A stretch of DNA of 64,000 nt, from the NCBI GenBank assembly GCA_022836615.1, contig MU405247.1:186001-250000 (forward strand), in the 5' to 3' direction. This document shows, piece by piece, positions 46,870-57,995 of this stretch. A program made the position numbers and the translations under genes. The DNA comes from Annulohypoxylon bovei var. microspora (lineage: Eukaryota > Ascomycota > Sordariomycetes > Xylariales > Hypoxylaceae). The notes beneath the pieces are model-generated. The model searched no databases. It was not told where the DNA came from and worked only from the letters and a program-made list of their open reading frames with translations. Positions within the stretch are counted from its first letter, which is position 1. Every line of letters begins with the position of its first letter.

Positions 46870-49494
46870 ACTCATGCATCAATTTTTATTAAGCATTGTT
46901 CATACACATCGTTGATATCACTTGGATTTTTGCTGCATATTCCTCGTTTGATTTATCTAACGCCTGACAACGTTCCTTATTATTTTATGACTCCATCATG
47001 ATCCGACGAATAACGGCCGGCCACAACGATCGACAGCATCCACATGACGGCATATTTGCATTATACACTTCTTGTCATTCCTTTGATATCACTAGCATTT
47101 ACGATAACGGATACCCGGCGTTCCCTTTTTTCTCTTTTTTCTTCTCTATACTATATCCCCCTCCTTATTTTATTGTCTATTTCATACCATTTGCCTTCAT
47201 TTATTTTTCATTAGTCCGCGGAAGTTTTACCAACTAGAAGTTGTGTCTCATTTTCATAACAAGGCGTCAGGGTCGCTTTTGGCTTACCATCATCATATGC
47301 CTTTGACAAACACGGACACCTCTATACCCAGTGCGCTAGGTACCGTTAAGCACGTCATCACGGCTGAAAAGAAAGAGTTACTATTCGAGATACTGTATTT
47401 ATTTTTTTATTTTTTTCCTGTCTTAGGCATTAGGGGGGGTCGTTCGGCTTGAGGTTGCATGGGTTGGGAGAGTGTGGGAATATGAGGTCGTGTACAAACG
47501 GAGATTAGAAGAGACTGCAACAAAAGTCCTAAAGACTGAACTGGCAACAGGGTCTAGGTTCGGGAGCCCATGAGGCGAAACATCGGCGCCTACGAGCGGT
47601 TCAATCTTGTAACACTAGAGGCCTACATTTACAATGTTGCTATAACAATACCTGTCACAATACCAAAAGACTTTTGCCATGAACATGACTGACTTACTAT
47701 AACCCACCTACCGAGTATGCTATGCAAGCCGTCGATGGTATCCGTATAGAAAACGTGAGACCACCCCTCGTTTCAATCCTCCACCTCGATCCGGACCCCA
47801 AGACACAGCCCTATCTAACCCCAGAGGTTTCTGTTTCGACTTCCCGAAGCCCGTCGTCGCGCTGAAGAAACCAAGCCGATCCTTCCCGCACGGCCAGACA
47901 CGCAGAAGCCTTATCAGAAAACCGGGAATCCTTCGTCGCGACGCTGGGAAAGAAGTCTCGTGGCCCCAGCCTCCTCCTCCATCCCCCATCCCCGTGTTCT
48001 GAGTTTAAGCTCATAGGATTTGTTTCTTTGTCTGTTTGTTCCTGTGAGCGCGCCCACTTATTACGCTTCATTGCATACCTAGTACATGCAGATTGGGAGC
48101 TTCGGTAAATCGCGAATCCTCCTCGATCCGTCGAGCCCATCGAGATGCTTTCGGCGCAAACTTACTATGCCCTGGCCTGACCTGGACTTAATACTTACTT
48201 AGGCAACCTACCTACCTACCTAAGGCGTCCACGATGCTGCTACTTAGAGATCCTTCCGGCGATACGGGATCTGCAAGCTTGTCCTTCTGGGTAGCTAGCT
48301 AAGCTTTCTTCCTACGATCACTGCTGCCTGGGGGAAGTGCCCGCAGAGAGAGAGAGTCGTCGGCAGACGCCCTACGACAACGAAGAAACACTTACCCCTA
48401 CCTTTCGTCCTAACTTTCGTTTTGGGCAATCCTCAGGAGCGACTGCCGCCCTCACTCCAGAGATCCTGGGCCGCGTCTAGGCCGGCGTCAACTCGGATAG
48501 GCGACGTGGGGGGGCAGCACAAGAAACGCGAGGCCTTCCTGCCGACCGAGGAAAGTCTGGGTTGGAATATCTATGTAAGTGTATAATCCAGCCTTCGTAA
48601 ACCGTTTCAAGGACAAAGGCCAACCGGTCAGATTCGCGGCCCAATCACGCGGCCTCTCGCCGAGGCATCAGAAACGGGTAGACCAACACGAGGAGGCGAG
48701 GGATCTACGTTCTACAATCTAGAGCATCTCGGAACAGATCGCCGCAGGCAGATCCGCTATCGTCTTCGGCATCGCCATCGCCGTCGGTATCTGAGACGCG
48801 GGTGCTGCATACACACCTACACACCTACATAGCCGCGTATAGAGCAATAGCTGCAGCGTAACAGCTAACACTCTCCCGCGCAGCGCACGACGTCCCAGGT
48901 AATCAACTCGAAGGACGCCACAAGCGCGATCGGAACCACCCGAGTCTGGACACGATAATCTCAGGTTGACCTTGCGCGACCTGACGCTTCTCAGGCCATG
49001 CGCCACCGACCAACCGGCAGCACGATTTTGGCACGGAAAAAGCAAAGCGCAATCTAGATGCGCAGCCATTTAGCCGAGGCCGTGTCTGGGTCATCGTGTC
49101 GTCATCATCGCCATCGTCGCCGGCGACCCGCGGTGCGACGCCGAGGTGATTGGCGCGTTCTGCTCGGTGTATGCGCAGAGATAAATTTAGCTCACCGTAT
49201 GTACTTACCCACCACCACCACCACCAGCAGTAGATCAATTAACCTACACCTCGACCGGCCTCCCTATGCATGTATGTATGTAGGTAGATGAAGTGCGATA
49301 GATATGCGCATATGCACACCCATCGCCCCTGACGCAGGAGAAAAAACGCCAGGGTATCTCCCACTCGTCGCCTGCGACTGGACACCGCCCTTTGGCCTAT
49401 ACCCCGGTCCAGGTGCGGGTATCCGCTTTCGTTTCGTTTCGTGTGGCGGGACCCCTCTCTCCGCTCCCACTCCGCTCCCGGGGTCGTCGACAGA

Positions 49495-49515
49495 CCTACC
49501 TACCTACCTACCTAC
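49495..49515. repeat. (CCTA)n microsatellite
   Basis: About five CCTA units. Sister arrays lie at 48206-48222 and, inverted, at 49876-49893. Confidence 0.85.
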
Positions 49516-50044
49516 TTACCGAGAAGCCACGATTCCTGCGCTGCGCTGCACTGCACATGTATGTATGTGTATATCTAGATTCTAGGTAGGTATGGAGGTT
49601 ATGTAGGCAGGTAGGTATATGTGCGCGCGGACACTGGGTTCTGTATGCGACATCGTTAAAGATTGCCCATCAGCGGGCACCCCGCCTCGCCTCTCTCTCT
49701 CTGCAATGCGGGCGAATGCCGAAGGTGGATGATCTGATCGTCGTCGGCGGCGCATGACGGTACCCATAAGGGGGTCAGGACGGCCTCGTGCTACCCTTGG
49801 CCGCCCTGCGCGAGGTCATTTACGCGTGTATAGCTTCGCTGCTGCACTTCCGGTTCTAGGCTCTGCATCGGTGCATAGGTAGGTAGGTAGGTAAGGAATA
49901 CTAGGCACATCATGCACGCATCGACGGGATGGGTAGCATTACAGGATTTCGTCCTGTTTTACAGCAATCTGTGCCGAGGCTAAACTGGGCTGACTCTGCC
50001 CTGCTCTAGGCTAAACTTACTATGCAGGTGTGTCAAGTTTTTTC

Positions 50045-50063
50045 GCTGCTGCTGCTGCTGCTG
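50045..50063. repeat. (CTG)6 trinucleotide repeat
   Basis: Six CTG units with no coding context that I can support on either strand, although a 70-codon minus-strand ORF reads it as Ser repeats. Confidence 0.8.
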
Positions 50064-50424
50064 CGAAGCTGCGCTAGCATCGTCGCGGATTGCGACAGGA
50101 AATGACCTGTCACATTTGCGATTACCAGAGATCCTTTAACCAAGTTATTGGCGATCACGTACGTCGCCATTATGCAGATCTCGGTGACATGCATAGGAGA
50201 CGGAAAATTTTGTGAGGGGTAGATGATAAAGAAGTACATAAGCATGTTTCATCAGATCAGCGCTGCAGAAAGCACCTGCATGAGGATAAAACCATCACGA
50301 TTTTAACTTGTCCAAAAATTGACCAACACCTCCGAAATGGTACTTATGGATTTATGTATAAGGCTCGAGCCATGCAATAACTGAGGCGACCTGGTATAAA
50401 CCGATATTCTCGAATAAGTCGAGT

Positions 50425-51201
50425 CTAGGTCTCGGGATGCAAGGTACCGGACTGCAGTACGGCCGTCCAGAAGCCGCCCATCTGCGCCGCGACCGCCTCG
50501 GCCGTCCGGCCTTGGTTATCCTTGAGCGCTCGGATATCTTCCGAACACAACGTGCTGGGCCGCTGGATTCCCATCGCTTGAGCCGCTTGCACTACCGGCC
50601 CCGGGAACGCTCCGGTAGGCAGGGTAGACGCTATCCATAAAAGCAACCAGACGACTTCATCCTGCCCCTTTTCCACGGCTAAGTGCAAGCCACTTTTCGA
50701 GTCTTCTAGTGGATCTTGATAGCGAATGAGTTGTGTAGCGCTCATCGCAGACTCGGATCCCTCCGCCTGATCAGCATCACGCAGAATCCCTACTATGCCG
50801 TCTATGTCGCCCTCGCTACACATAACGTGATAGGCGCGAGCGGGCAGGGCCTCGGGATTGGCTTCTATATAAGCTTCCTCGGTGATCGCAGGGAAAATAT
50901 CGTAGTTTTCCTGGATGCCGCCCTCGTTGGTATATCTTGTTAAGATAGCCGCACCGGGTGCAGCTTGTAAGAACGGGTTGCTGGTCGAGGGTCCTGCTGT
51001 GTTCGTGGCAAGCTCTGCACCACATGATGGACATTTTAGCGAAATGGCTAATGCCGCGGATTGGTCGAGGAGACATTGCCAATGGAAATGGCAGCCGCAA
51101 GAAACCTCCAGGTCGTCAGGGACGAACTTCTGCTCATCGTTGCCGTCGTCATCTTCCACTTCCAGCACGAGTGGCTCTTCGCAGATTTTACAAGCTCCCA
51201 T
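50425..51201 (-). CDS. RING-like zinc-finger and ankyrin-repeat protein
   Basis: A single exon on the minus strand gives 258 aa. The N-terminus is a RING-like metal site with C4-x2-C7, a 27-residue acidic gap, C35-x-C37, H38/H40, C43 and C57-x2-C60 (KCPSCG). The long acidic insert between the first and second ligand pairs and the spacing depart from canonical RING. The C-terminal half has ankyrin-type helices: RAYHVMCSEGDIDGIVGILRDAD, SGLHLAVEKGQDEVVWLLLWIAS and LKDNQGRTAEAVAAQMGG. A ubiquitin-ligase role is possible from the RING-like site but not shown. The gene stands alone, with no close neighbours. Confidence 0.8.
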   Translation of the reverse strand: MGACKICEEPLVLEVEDDDGNDEQKFVPDDLEVSCGCHFHWQCLLDQSAALAISLKCPSCGAELATNTAGPSTSNPFLQAAPGAAILTRYTNEGGIQENYDIFPAITEEAYIEANPEALPARAYHVMCSEGDIDGIVGILRDADQAEGSESAMSATQLIRYQDPLEDSKSGLHLAVEKGQDEVVWLLLWIASTLPTGAFPGPVVQAAQAMGIQRPSTLCSEDIRALKDNQGRTAEAVAAQMGGFWTAVLQSGTLHPET

Positions 51202-53318
51202 CTTCGAGTGGTCTAGTCGATGTCCAAGAAGAGTGATCCAAGAACAACAAAAGTAGCCGCAGAGCTAGGAGAATGCACGGGTTTGGTCCAAGCCTACCTA
51301 CCTAGGTAAGTGTCTGTATCCATCACACGTGAGAGATGGTCCGGCAAAAGAGGTGAGCGTCAGGACAGAAATCATCGCTATCCGCCATCCGTCATCCACC
51401 ATCCGAGTAAATCCAGGGCACCATAGTAGCAACAAATTGCTGGGTGCAAAGAAGATGGCCGCATCGAAGATCAAAAGATATCATAAGAACTTACCAATGG
51501 TTAGGTAGTTAGGTAGGTATCAATCTCTACTAGCAACGAATGATAAGAGGCTGATATTCTCGCAGAATTAAAAGCCTGGGTATAGTGTCAGCGAAAAAAA
51601 GATCGGATAAAAATAAATAATCGATACGAAGTGTTTTATTCACAATGAAATCGCAATAAGAAATTGTTGATCGTGTAACTTCCCAATTTCCATACTACCA
51701 AAAATATTAAGTGGAGAATTGAGGGTTAGTGGATTTATGTGGATCCGGTCCGACTATTCGGTACCTGGGTACTTAAGTGTCGTCAATAAAAATATGGATT
51801 CAATTCCAATGTTAGATCCGACGATCCTATTGGGTCCAACTATTGAAAATGGGGTCCGTGAATCCAGTGACCAAAATCTTCGAGGCTCAGGAGCAAAGAT
51901 TATTGGTAACTTCATATCCAATAGTCCAAGTCCGTTCAGCTGGGCAAGGGGGCAACATATCAATTACAAACCACCTATCGACTATTGCGGTCTATATGAG
52001 GACATGGTATACATGGGTTATGCTTTTTTAAATAGAACAGGTATGTATAAGTCGTATTCCTATCCTATTATTTTTTGGGGGTTCTCGTCGAAAAGTTTGG
52101 TTCTCCTTCGCAGCCTTCGGGTTCGCGTAAAGAAAGAAGAAGAAAAAAGGGACTAAAACGATGGCAAAAGAGACTATAGCCTTATTTCTCCGTTGCTAGC
52201 TGAAAGCCCCCGCTGGAATTTTCGTTTTTAGGATCGTGTAGGAATCAGCAACATCGTTAGTCTTGAAGGCTGTGGTCGGTATTCGCGCTCGTTAAGGAAT
52301 GGAGTTCGCTGGGCGCCGCCGTCTCCGGCAAGGCTAGACCCTTCTGTTTTTATCGTCAATGGCCGACATGTGTGATCACATACATATTCGCAATCACTAA
52401 TCCTTGGCTTGCCATGTGGCATTGGGTTCAACCGGCAGAGAGATAGGCTTAGTGTGAACTGGTAGGTACTGTTCGTCATCATCTTTGCCGACGGTCTCTA
52501 GGTTCTTGCACTAAACTGTCCGGCCGTCACTTAGCGGCTGCGTCTGTCTTAACACATGGCATTTGGCACATGGCAGCCCAGTTTCTAGCTGCGGTTTTGT
52601 GCAACGCCGTTTTTGACTACATCGGTATATGTTCCTAGAGGGCTAAGCGAGCAATTAGGACAACTCCGAGGCTAGATAAGGGGTATGGAGATATTTTGGG
52701 AGGTAACCCGGCGCCTCTTTAAAATCTTCACGGGGTCATGTGGATCCGAGTCTGCTAAGATAGGTACCGAGCCGATCATTTTGCTTTCGCTGCTCTTGGT
52801 AGGTAGTTAGGTAGACCCATACATTGTATTGGTAGTAGCTAACTGACTATGATATCCTAAAGGGAGTGCTATTCTCGTCTTGCACTAGTAATACAACTGA
52901 CTAAAGTCAAACTCTGTATACCATGTGCAGTGTTTAGTGTCCAATGTCCTGTTGGTTATGTCCATACGCTTGCTGATACTGCACCCGGCAGTCTCTTCAC
53001 AGACTTGCTGCGTCTTCCTTCTCAAATGATGCCCTACCAACAACTCCTCGAACATAACCCACTAGTCTATAAACTTTTTTAATGGTTATAGTGAGCGTGT
53101 TTCCCTAGCACATGTTCGACATGTTCGTCGATAATACCGTATCCCGTGTTCCGTGTCCCCCTGTTCCCTGCCCGGATCCTCCGGTGCTGAAATTCATAGC
53201 ACCGTTCGTCCGTACGACGTGATAACATCATACACCATGTATATTCTCATGCCAAAGTCGAGACTAGTCGTAGTCTACTAACCTCTAAGTGGTACTATAG
53301 TCCGCTTCGAAGCGGCGA
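51202..53318. other. Intergenic region, no gene recognised
   Basis: 2.1 kb upstream of the RING-like gene. An open frame at 51719-52156 lacks domain features and has an AT-rich composition unlike the genes here. TAGGTAGG strings occur at about 51293-51307 and 51502-51518. Confidence 0.5.
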
Positions 53319-54169
53319 TTAAGTTGTTTGTGGGCGTGCCCGCACCCAGCGCTGAACAGACCGAAGACTTGGGTCTTCCGCCGTCCAGCGGCCCATCGAC
53401 ATATCCGAGGTCTGAAGCTCTTGATAGATGGCCTCATCTGTGATTCGTGAAAGTTCCTGAGTTGCGCGTCAGCAAGAGACCGGAGGGCGAAGGAAATTTG
53501 CGTATCGTAGAGGGGTCAGGGGGTAGGCTAGGCAAATAATCGTCTTTGAGGGAAATAAGGATCTACCGTACTCCTCGTAGTTGGTCATCACAGGCTCTAA
53601 GTTGTCGTCTGTGCGAATTGTTTGGCCGCTGGCCTTGGAGGACGCTTTCTCGATACTCGATCCATCTTTGTGCCGCTGCCTGGCGGAGGTAGATCTTCTG
53701 ACCTTCGTGTCTACGAGAGTATGCGTCTAAAAGGATTCTGTAAAAGGGTTTGCGTGTTAGTGACTTTCCCGTTGTCGATGGGAAATCGGTAATAGTTGTT
53801 GCTTGTTCGAAGAAGGACTAAACGTACTGTTTCAACTCTGCTCGTTGCTGTTCTGCCTCACCGCCGTTGGCTTGAGGTACTGTAACGTCGGCTGCGCAGT
53901 TAAGAATGTGTTGACCGTCTAAGGCGCATTGGCGCAAAGCCGCCCAACCTTCAGTGTAATATTCTTCAGTGTTTGGAGGGTCTACTGGCGCTGCGGCGAT
54001 GTAATACTGGAGGTTTCGAAAATCGGAAAGAATATCGGCGACCCGCGCCGTTCGATAGTCGTTCACTGGGTTGGTTTGTTAGAAACTCGAAAAGGAGGTA
54101 TGACTCCTATTATTGGCTTGGGCAGCCATCTCGCTAACCCCAACACTGTCTGTACTTACATCCGTCCAT
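53319..54169 (-). CDS. Small protein of unknown function, four exons
   Basis: Best model on the minus strand: exons 54169-54160, 54065-53828, 53737-53572 and 53456-53319, 183 aa. The first coding exon is only 10 nt (ATG GAC GGA T) and joins to give MDGLNDYRTARVADILSDFRNL. Exon 2 (YYIAAAPVDPPNTEEYYTEGWAAL...) and the last exon (ELSRITDEAIYQELQTSDMSMGRW...VRARPQTT) are convincing. Exon 3 is ambiguous: the best splice sites give ILLDAYSRRHEGQKIYLRQ, but an overlapping frame (SSIEKASSKASGQTIRTDDN...MTNYEEY) also looks protein-like and would need other sites. I recognise no family. The helical, charged sequence suggests a small subunit of a complex. Confidence 0.55.
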
Positions 54170-56011
54170 TTTTCTCCTTTTCTAAGAAGTAGTTTCTAAG
54201 TTTCTAGTCGTTCGGTAAGATGTTCAACTTAGGAGCACGATGCCGAATTACGATAGGGGGGTTCAAGGATGTTGAGAATTAGTGATAATACAGTGAGATA
54301 GAAAAACAAGCTCAGTTCAGGAGCAAAATTGGCAGTAGGTGGCAAGGCTGCAGGAGTCTAGGAACTCTGTTGGACTTGGTTGAAAGAACGGCGCCATGAT
54401 GAGTCTTGAGCAGCGAAATCACTCGGCTTTTGTAGAATAAATCGTCTTATTACGGATAACTAGCGATAGCTCGAAGTTCTCACGATACATAGTGGTTCAA
54501 GAGAAGGAAGATTTGCGCTGATGCTCCCTCCCCCCTTAGAGTGTAAGTCACGGTATGCATCATGTCAAGTCAGCCCCATACCCACCTCTCACGCTGCCGG
54601 TTACCGAATCGGAATTATTATCGGCCAACAGAGCGGGACGATGATTGACAGCTTAAACCTGGGATATCCTGACTGAGCTGGAGGTTTGTATTTTAGATCT
54701 CTCCGTCAGTCTGGGTAGAGGCCCTAGGCCCCGGTACGTCTGGGCACAGGTTACGTGCAGACGCCCTCCTGGGTAACCAGCGCCACCTGCAATACCAATG
54801 CAGGGACGCTTAACGTCAGTCGTCATGTACCTAGGATATAGTATGGACCCCGTTAGTGGATACTTAACTGTAGGGGTAAAGAAGCAACGGGATATGCTAA
54901 TGCTAGCCCTGGAGGAGAAGGCTCGTAGGGTTCAGCGTAGAAGAGCCTCCTCGTAGGGCACATAGGGTTGGCTGGGAAAGGAAAGCTAGGGGAGGGCTTC
55001 AGCGGCGCCACATATAGCACCAAGAGTCTCAAAGCAGTATAGTTCTCAGGTGAAGGAAAACAAAGCAGTGCGACTATTCGGATTTAGGGGAAAAGTTAAT
55101 AGCCAATGGGGGCTCTCCATTGGACATCAGCCACCGGTCCGGGCGCAGCTGAAGCGGACATGTTTCCCAAATTTCGACACTCTGCACTCGTGGGTAGACC
55201 GAAAAAAGAACTTTACAACCTACTTAGATAGCTGCGCGAACGTGGGATCTACATACATTACCCACATGTCCCTTCATCGGGAAGGGGAAGTCGAAACTGA
55301 GGAAAATGAGAGGAAGAAAAATAAAAGTAAATAATAGAAAAAGAAAATGAAGAATTGTTGTTCCGATTCCTCAATTGATCATCATACCTTGTTTATCCCA
55401 CGTTCTTCGAGCCCTTGTTGGCCAGTTTGGGTAACCCCCAAATTCCCAATCTCCTATGAAGTATCACGGTCGTTTAGATCGGGAAATTTTTGAGGCATGT
55501 AAGTCTTGTGGCTGGCTCTTACGACACTCACAGTCCCAACACGCCGGTTGAGATAGATGATGAGCACGCGCCCGAGATATCTGTTAGTATGGTACAACAG
55601 TTGACCTGCTTATGCTGCTGCATGCTGATACGTCACATCTCAGGGCTGCATTTACAAGATGTGGTTCTTGATGACAATTATTCACCGCTTTGGGGCTATA
55701 TGACCCCCTGGATCGTCCATCTCGCCACCACCTGAATGATCGGATTTCCTTATAAGCATCTTCAGCTATACCTGCTTTAGGGTACGCTTAGACGCGTATG
55801 TGCTTTGTATGCTTTCCATTATCGAAAGTACGGATCGGAATGATGATCCAAGGTCCCGTTTCATGAAGGATCTAGACTAGTGACACGCGCGGAGACATAG
55901 ATATAGCATGAACCCATGTTTCCACAATGAAACTAATGTTGCTATAGTCAGCGTCAAACGAATCAGCTACGCTGATCAAGAACCAGCCTTACGCCACGAC
56001 CGCCTCATCCG
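54170..56011. other. Intergenic region, no gene recognised
   Basis: 1.8 kb between the unknown small gene and the 3' end of the proteasome gene. ORFs at 55050-55334 and 55490-55735 lack support. No repeat stands out. Confidence 0.5.
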
Positions 56012-57169
56012 CTAATCTTTCTCAGCGATGGCCTGTAATCTTTCATCGATCTCATCTTCCGTCAATGTTCTGAAGAAGGGATCTGTCCCCTCCTTACCGT
56101 CCGCTCGGGGGCCTCCAACGATTCCGATCTCAATCTCACCCTTCTTGAAATCCATGCTGAGGACCGTGCTCAATGTAGTAATCGCTAACTCCACAACATC
56201 TTCCCATGTGCCTTCTGCATGATCCTTGTTTTTGAGCTTTTTCTCTAGGTGATTAAGCGCCTCTTGCTGCTTCGGTCCCGCGGCAGTTCCCTTGTACCCC
56301 ACGTAGTATCCTGCCGGATCACATTTGTAAAGTTGTGGGCCGAATTCCGAGTCTAATGATATAAGCGTCGTCGCCACACCGTAGGGACGCATGTACGCCT
56401 ATCAGAATATGGTCAGCTTTGTATTTACCGAACCTTACCACGGTTGGCAGAGTCTTACCTTCTGAGTGTAGACCTGACTAATGTTGGCCAGCCTCTTAGC
56501 GAGGGCGTCGCATGGCATTTCGTATCCGTAGTTGTATCGGAACTCCGCAGCCTCGCCCTGGGCGCGCTGAGCAAACGCCCGAGCGTCCGCGATAGATCCG
56601 GTCATAACACAACCAACGGACGGGGAAATCTGGAAGATGTGGGAGACAGACGAAGGATCGATCAACTTGTCCTATTGATTACCATCATCATTAGCCTCAG
56701 CGCCGAAATTCGGTCATTCGGTCATTCGACCATTCGACCATTCGGCCTTCACCGCAACTGAGCAGAAGCTGAAATCACGTACAGGAACCTTCTTCTGGGA
56801 AAGGACCACGGCGCAATCCTTGCCTCGGACCCCAATGGACATTATGTTGGCAGCGGTGATCGCCTTGAATGCATATTCTGGATAAAGAAAAAGTAGTCGT
56901 CAGCAAACTAAAGATTTTCCCCCATGTTGCATTTGCTTTTTGCCTCCACGTCCCACGAATTCTCAGGTGCTTATGGCTTTTGAAAGCGACGACTTGGGAA
57001 TATGGGTGTCATGAGAACATACCGACTTGGTAAAGTCTTCCTTGCTCGGAGAAGATGGTGATATGTCGGTCAAAACCCGCGCTACCTGTCATAAAGCATA
57101 TGAAGTTAGATCAGAACGAGGAATTCAGCTGCGAAGAAGCAAGGGAGCGTCGAACGAACCTCCCGACAT
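56012..57169 (-). CDS. SCL1: 20S proteasome subunit alpha-1 (Scl1/PSMA6)
   Basis: Five exons on the minus strand (57169-57160, 57085-57023, 56877-56783, 56671-56459, 56398-56012) encode 255 aa; yeast Scl1 has 252. The first coding exon is 10 nt (ATG TCG GGA G) and yields MSGGSAGFDRHITIFSEQGRLYQVEYAFKAI, containing the alpha-subunit N-terminal signature. Further subunit-specific motifs are VRGKDCAVVLSQKKVPDKLIDPSSV, AEFRYNYGYEMPCDALAKRLANISQVYTQ, AYMRPYGV and GYYVGYKGTAAGPKQQE. It forms part of the alpha ring that gates the core particle and is not catalytic. The fourth-exon-proximal intron (56672-56782) carries an 8-bp tandem repeat. The gene diverges from the WKF-domain gene. Confidence 0.95.
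56708..56747. repeat. Five 8-bp tandem units in a proteasome-subunit intron
   Basis: ATTCGGTC x2, ATTCGACC x2 and ATTCGGCC lie head to tail inside intron 56672-56782. The only differences are at positions 6 and 7. Confidence 0.9.
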
Positions 57170-57995
57170 GGTGAAGGATTGTTAGTGGTGAAATCTGGTG
57201 GTAGTATTTGTCGGTATTGATTATTTGAAAATCGGAATCGGAATCGGAATGAGAATGCGGCTTTTTCTTTTGAAGAGTAGAAGTTCGGTAAGGTGATCGG
57301 TAAAGTCGAAGGAGTGAGGTTGAACGGAAGCAGCAAGTTCAGAAGTTCAGCAGTTCAGCCCTGCTATTAGCCCTAGAAGCTCTGACGTGCCAGGTTGGAG
57401 CCTTGGGGGATGGCAGCAACGAAGCTATGACCCTAGGCCAGCAGGTACCTTCCGAGCTTGCCTAAGCTCGGACCCTATTTTTTTACGGATATTATTTAAA
57501 CCGGACTTGAAGTGGACCATCACCTTTGCACCTTCATCTGAACCGTGGAACTGCAAGCTTATCAAATTCTTATCATAGGTAGTACGATAAGATAAAGATT
57601 TCTGTCCAACCAGTCAATCTGAGATCTCATATTCGTCAATCCATGTCGAACAAATTCCCAATTCTCCACTGAAAAGTGTGAAATGTGAAGACTTCACCAA
57701 ATTTTCATTGGCGGTAATTCCAAGAATCCAACATATATGACCTAGGCTAGTACACTTACGTTGCCAGTCTTACATCTAAGAAGGCAAATTCTTGAAATTC
57801 AGCCACGATCTATACCGTTATTGTAGGGCTTGAGACAGTCAGAGGCACGCACGTGGATATCCTACAGGTAGCATCTCGATCTGCCGTTACTAGTTGCTCG
57901 TGGTGGTAGCAGTGGTCACACCTCCTAGCATCATTCCTGTATTGCTATCTCTCGCCCTTGCTGACTTACTAACTTTGCCTCTATCTTCTTCATCA
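57170..57995. promoter_or_regulatory. Divergent promoter of proteasome alpha-1 and WKF-domain genes
   Basis: 826 bp between two divergent housekeeping-type genes. Three perfect ATCGGA units lie at 57231-57248, within about 80 bp of the proteasome ATG. I did not find a yeast-type PACE element. No TATA box is obvious on either side. Confidence 0.5.

Larger units (their letters stand above)
46870..50424. other. 3.5-kb intergenic region rich in simple repeats
   Basis: No gene recognised. Contents: oligo-T/CT tracts near 47120-47220, CCTA arrays (48206-48222, 49495-49515), TAGG array (49876-49893), GA tract (about 48345-48356), CCA tract (49208-49228) and CTG tract (50045-50063). It is GC-richer than the other spacers between about 48400 and 49900, and several short overlapping ORFs there look like chance. 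Confidence 0.5.

Noticed and set aside
47720..48140. Overlapping minus-strand frames of about 90-110 codons
   Set aside because: Low-complexity composition, no domain, and both frames overlap each other without support.
51719..52156. 145-codon open frame on the plus strand
   Set aside because: AT-rich, no family features, and ends in Lys/Glu-rich low-complexity sequence.
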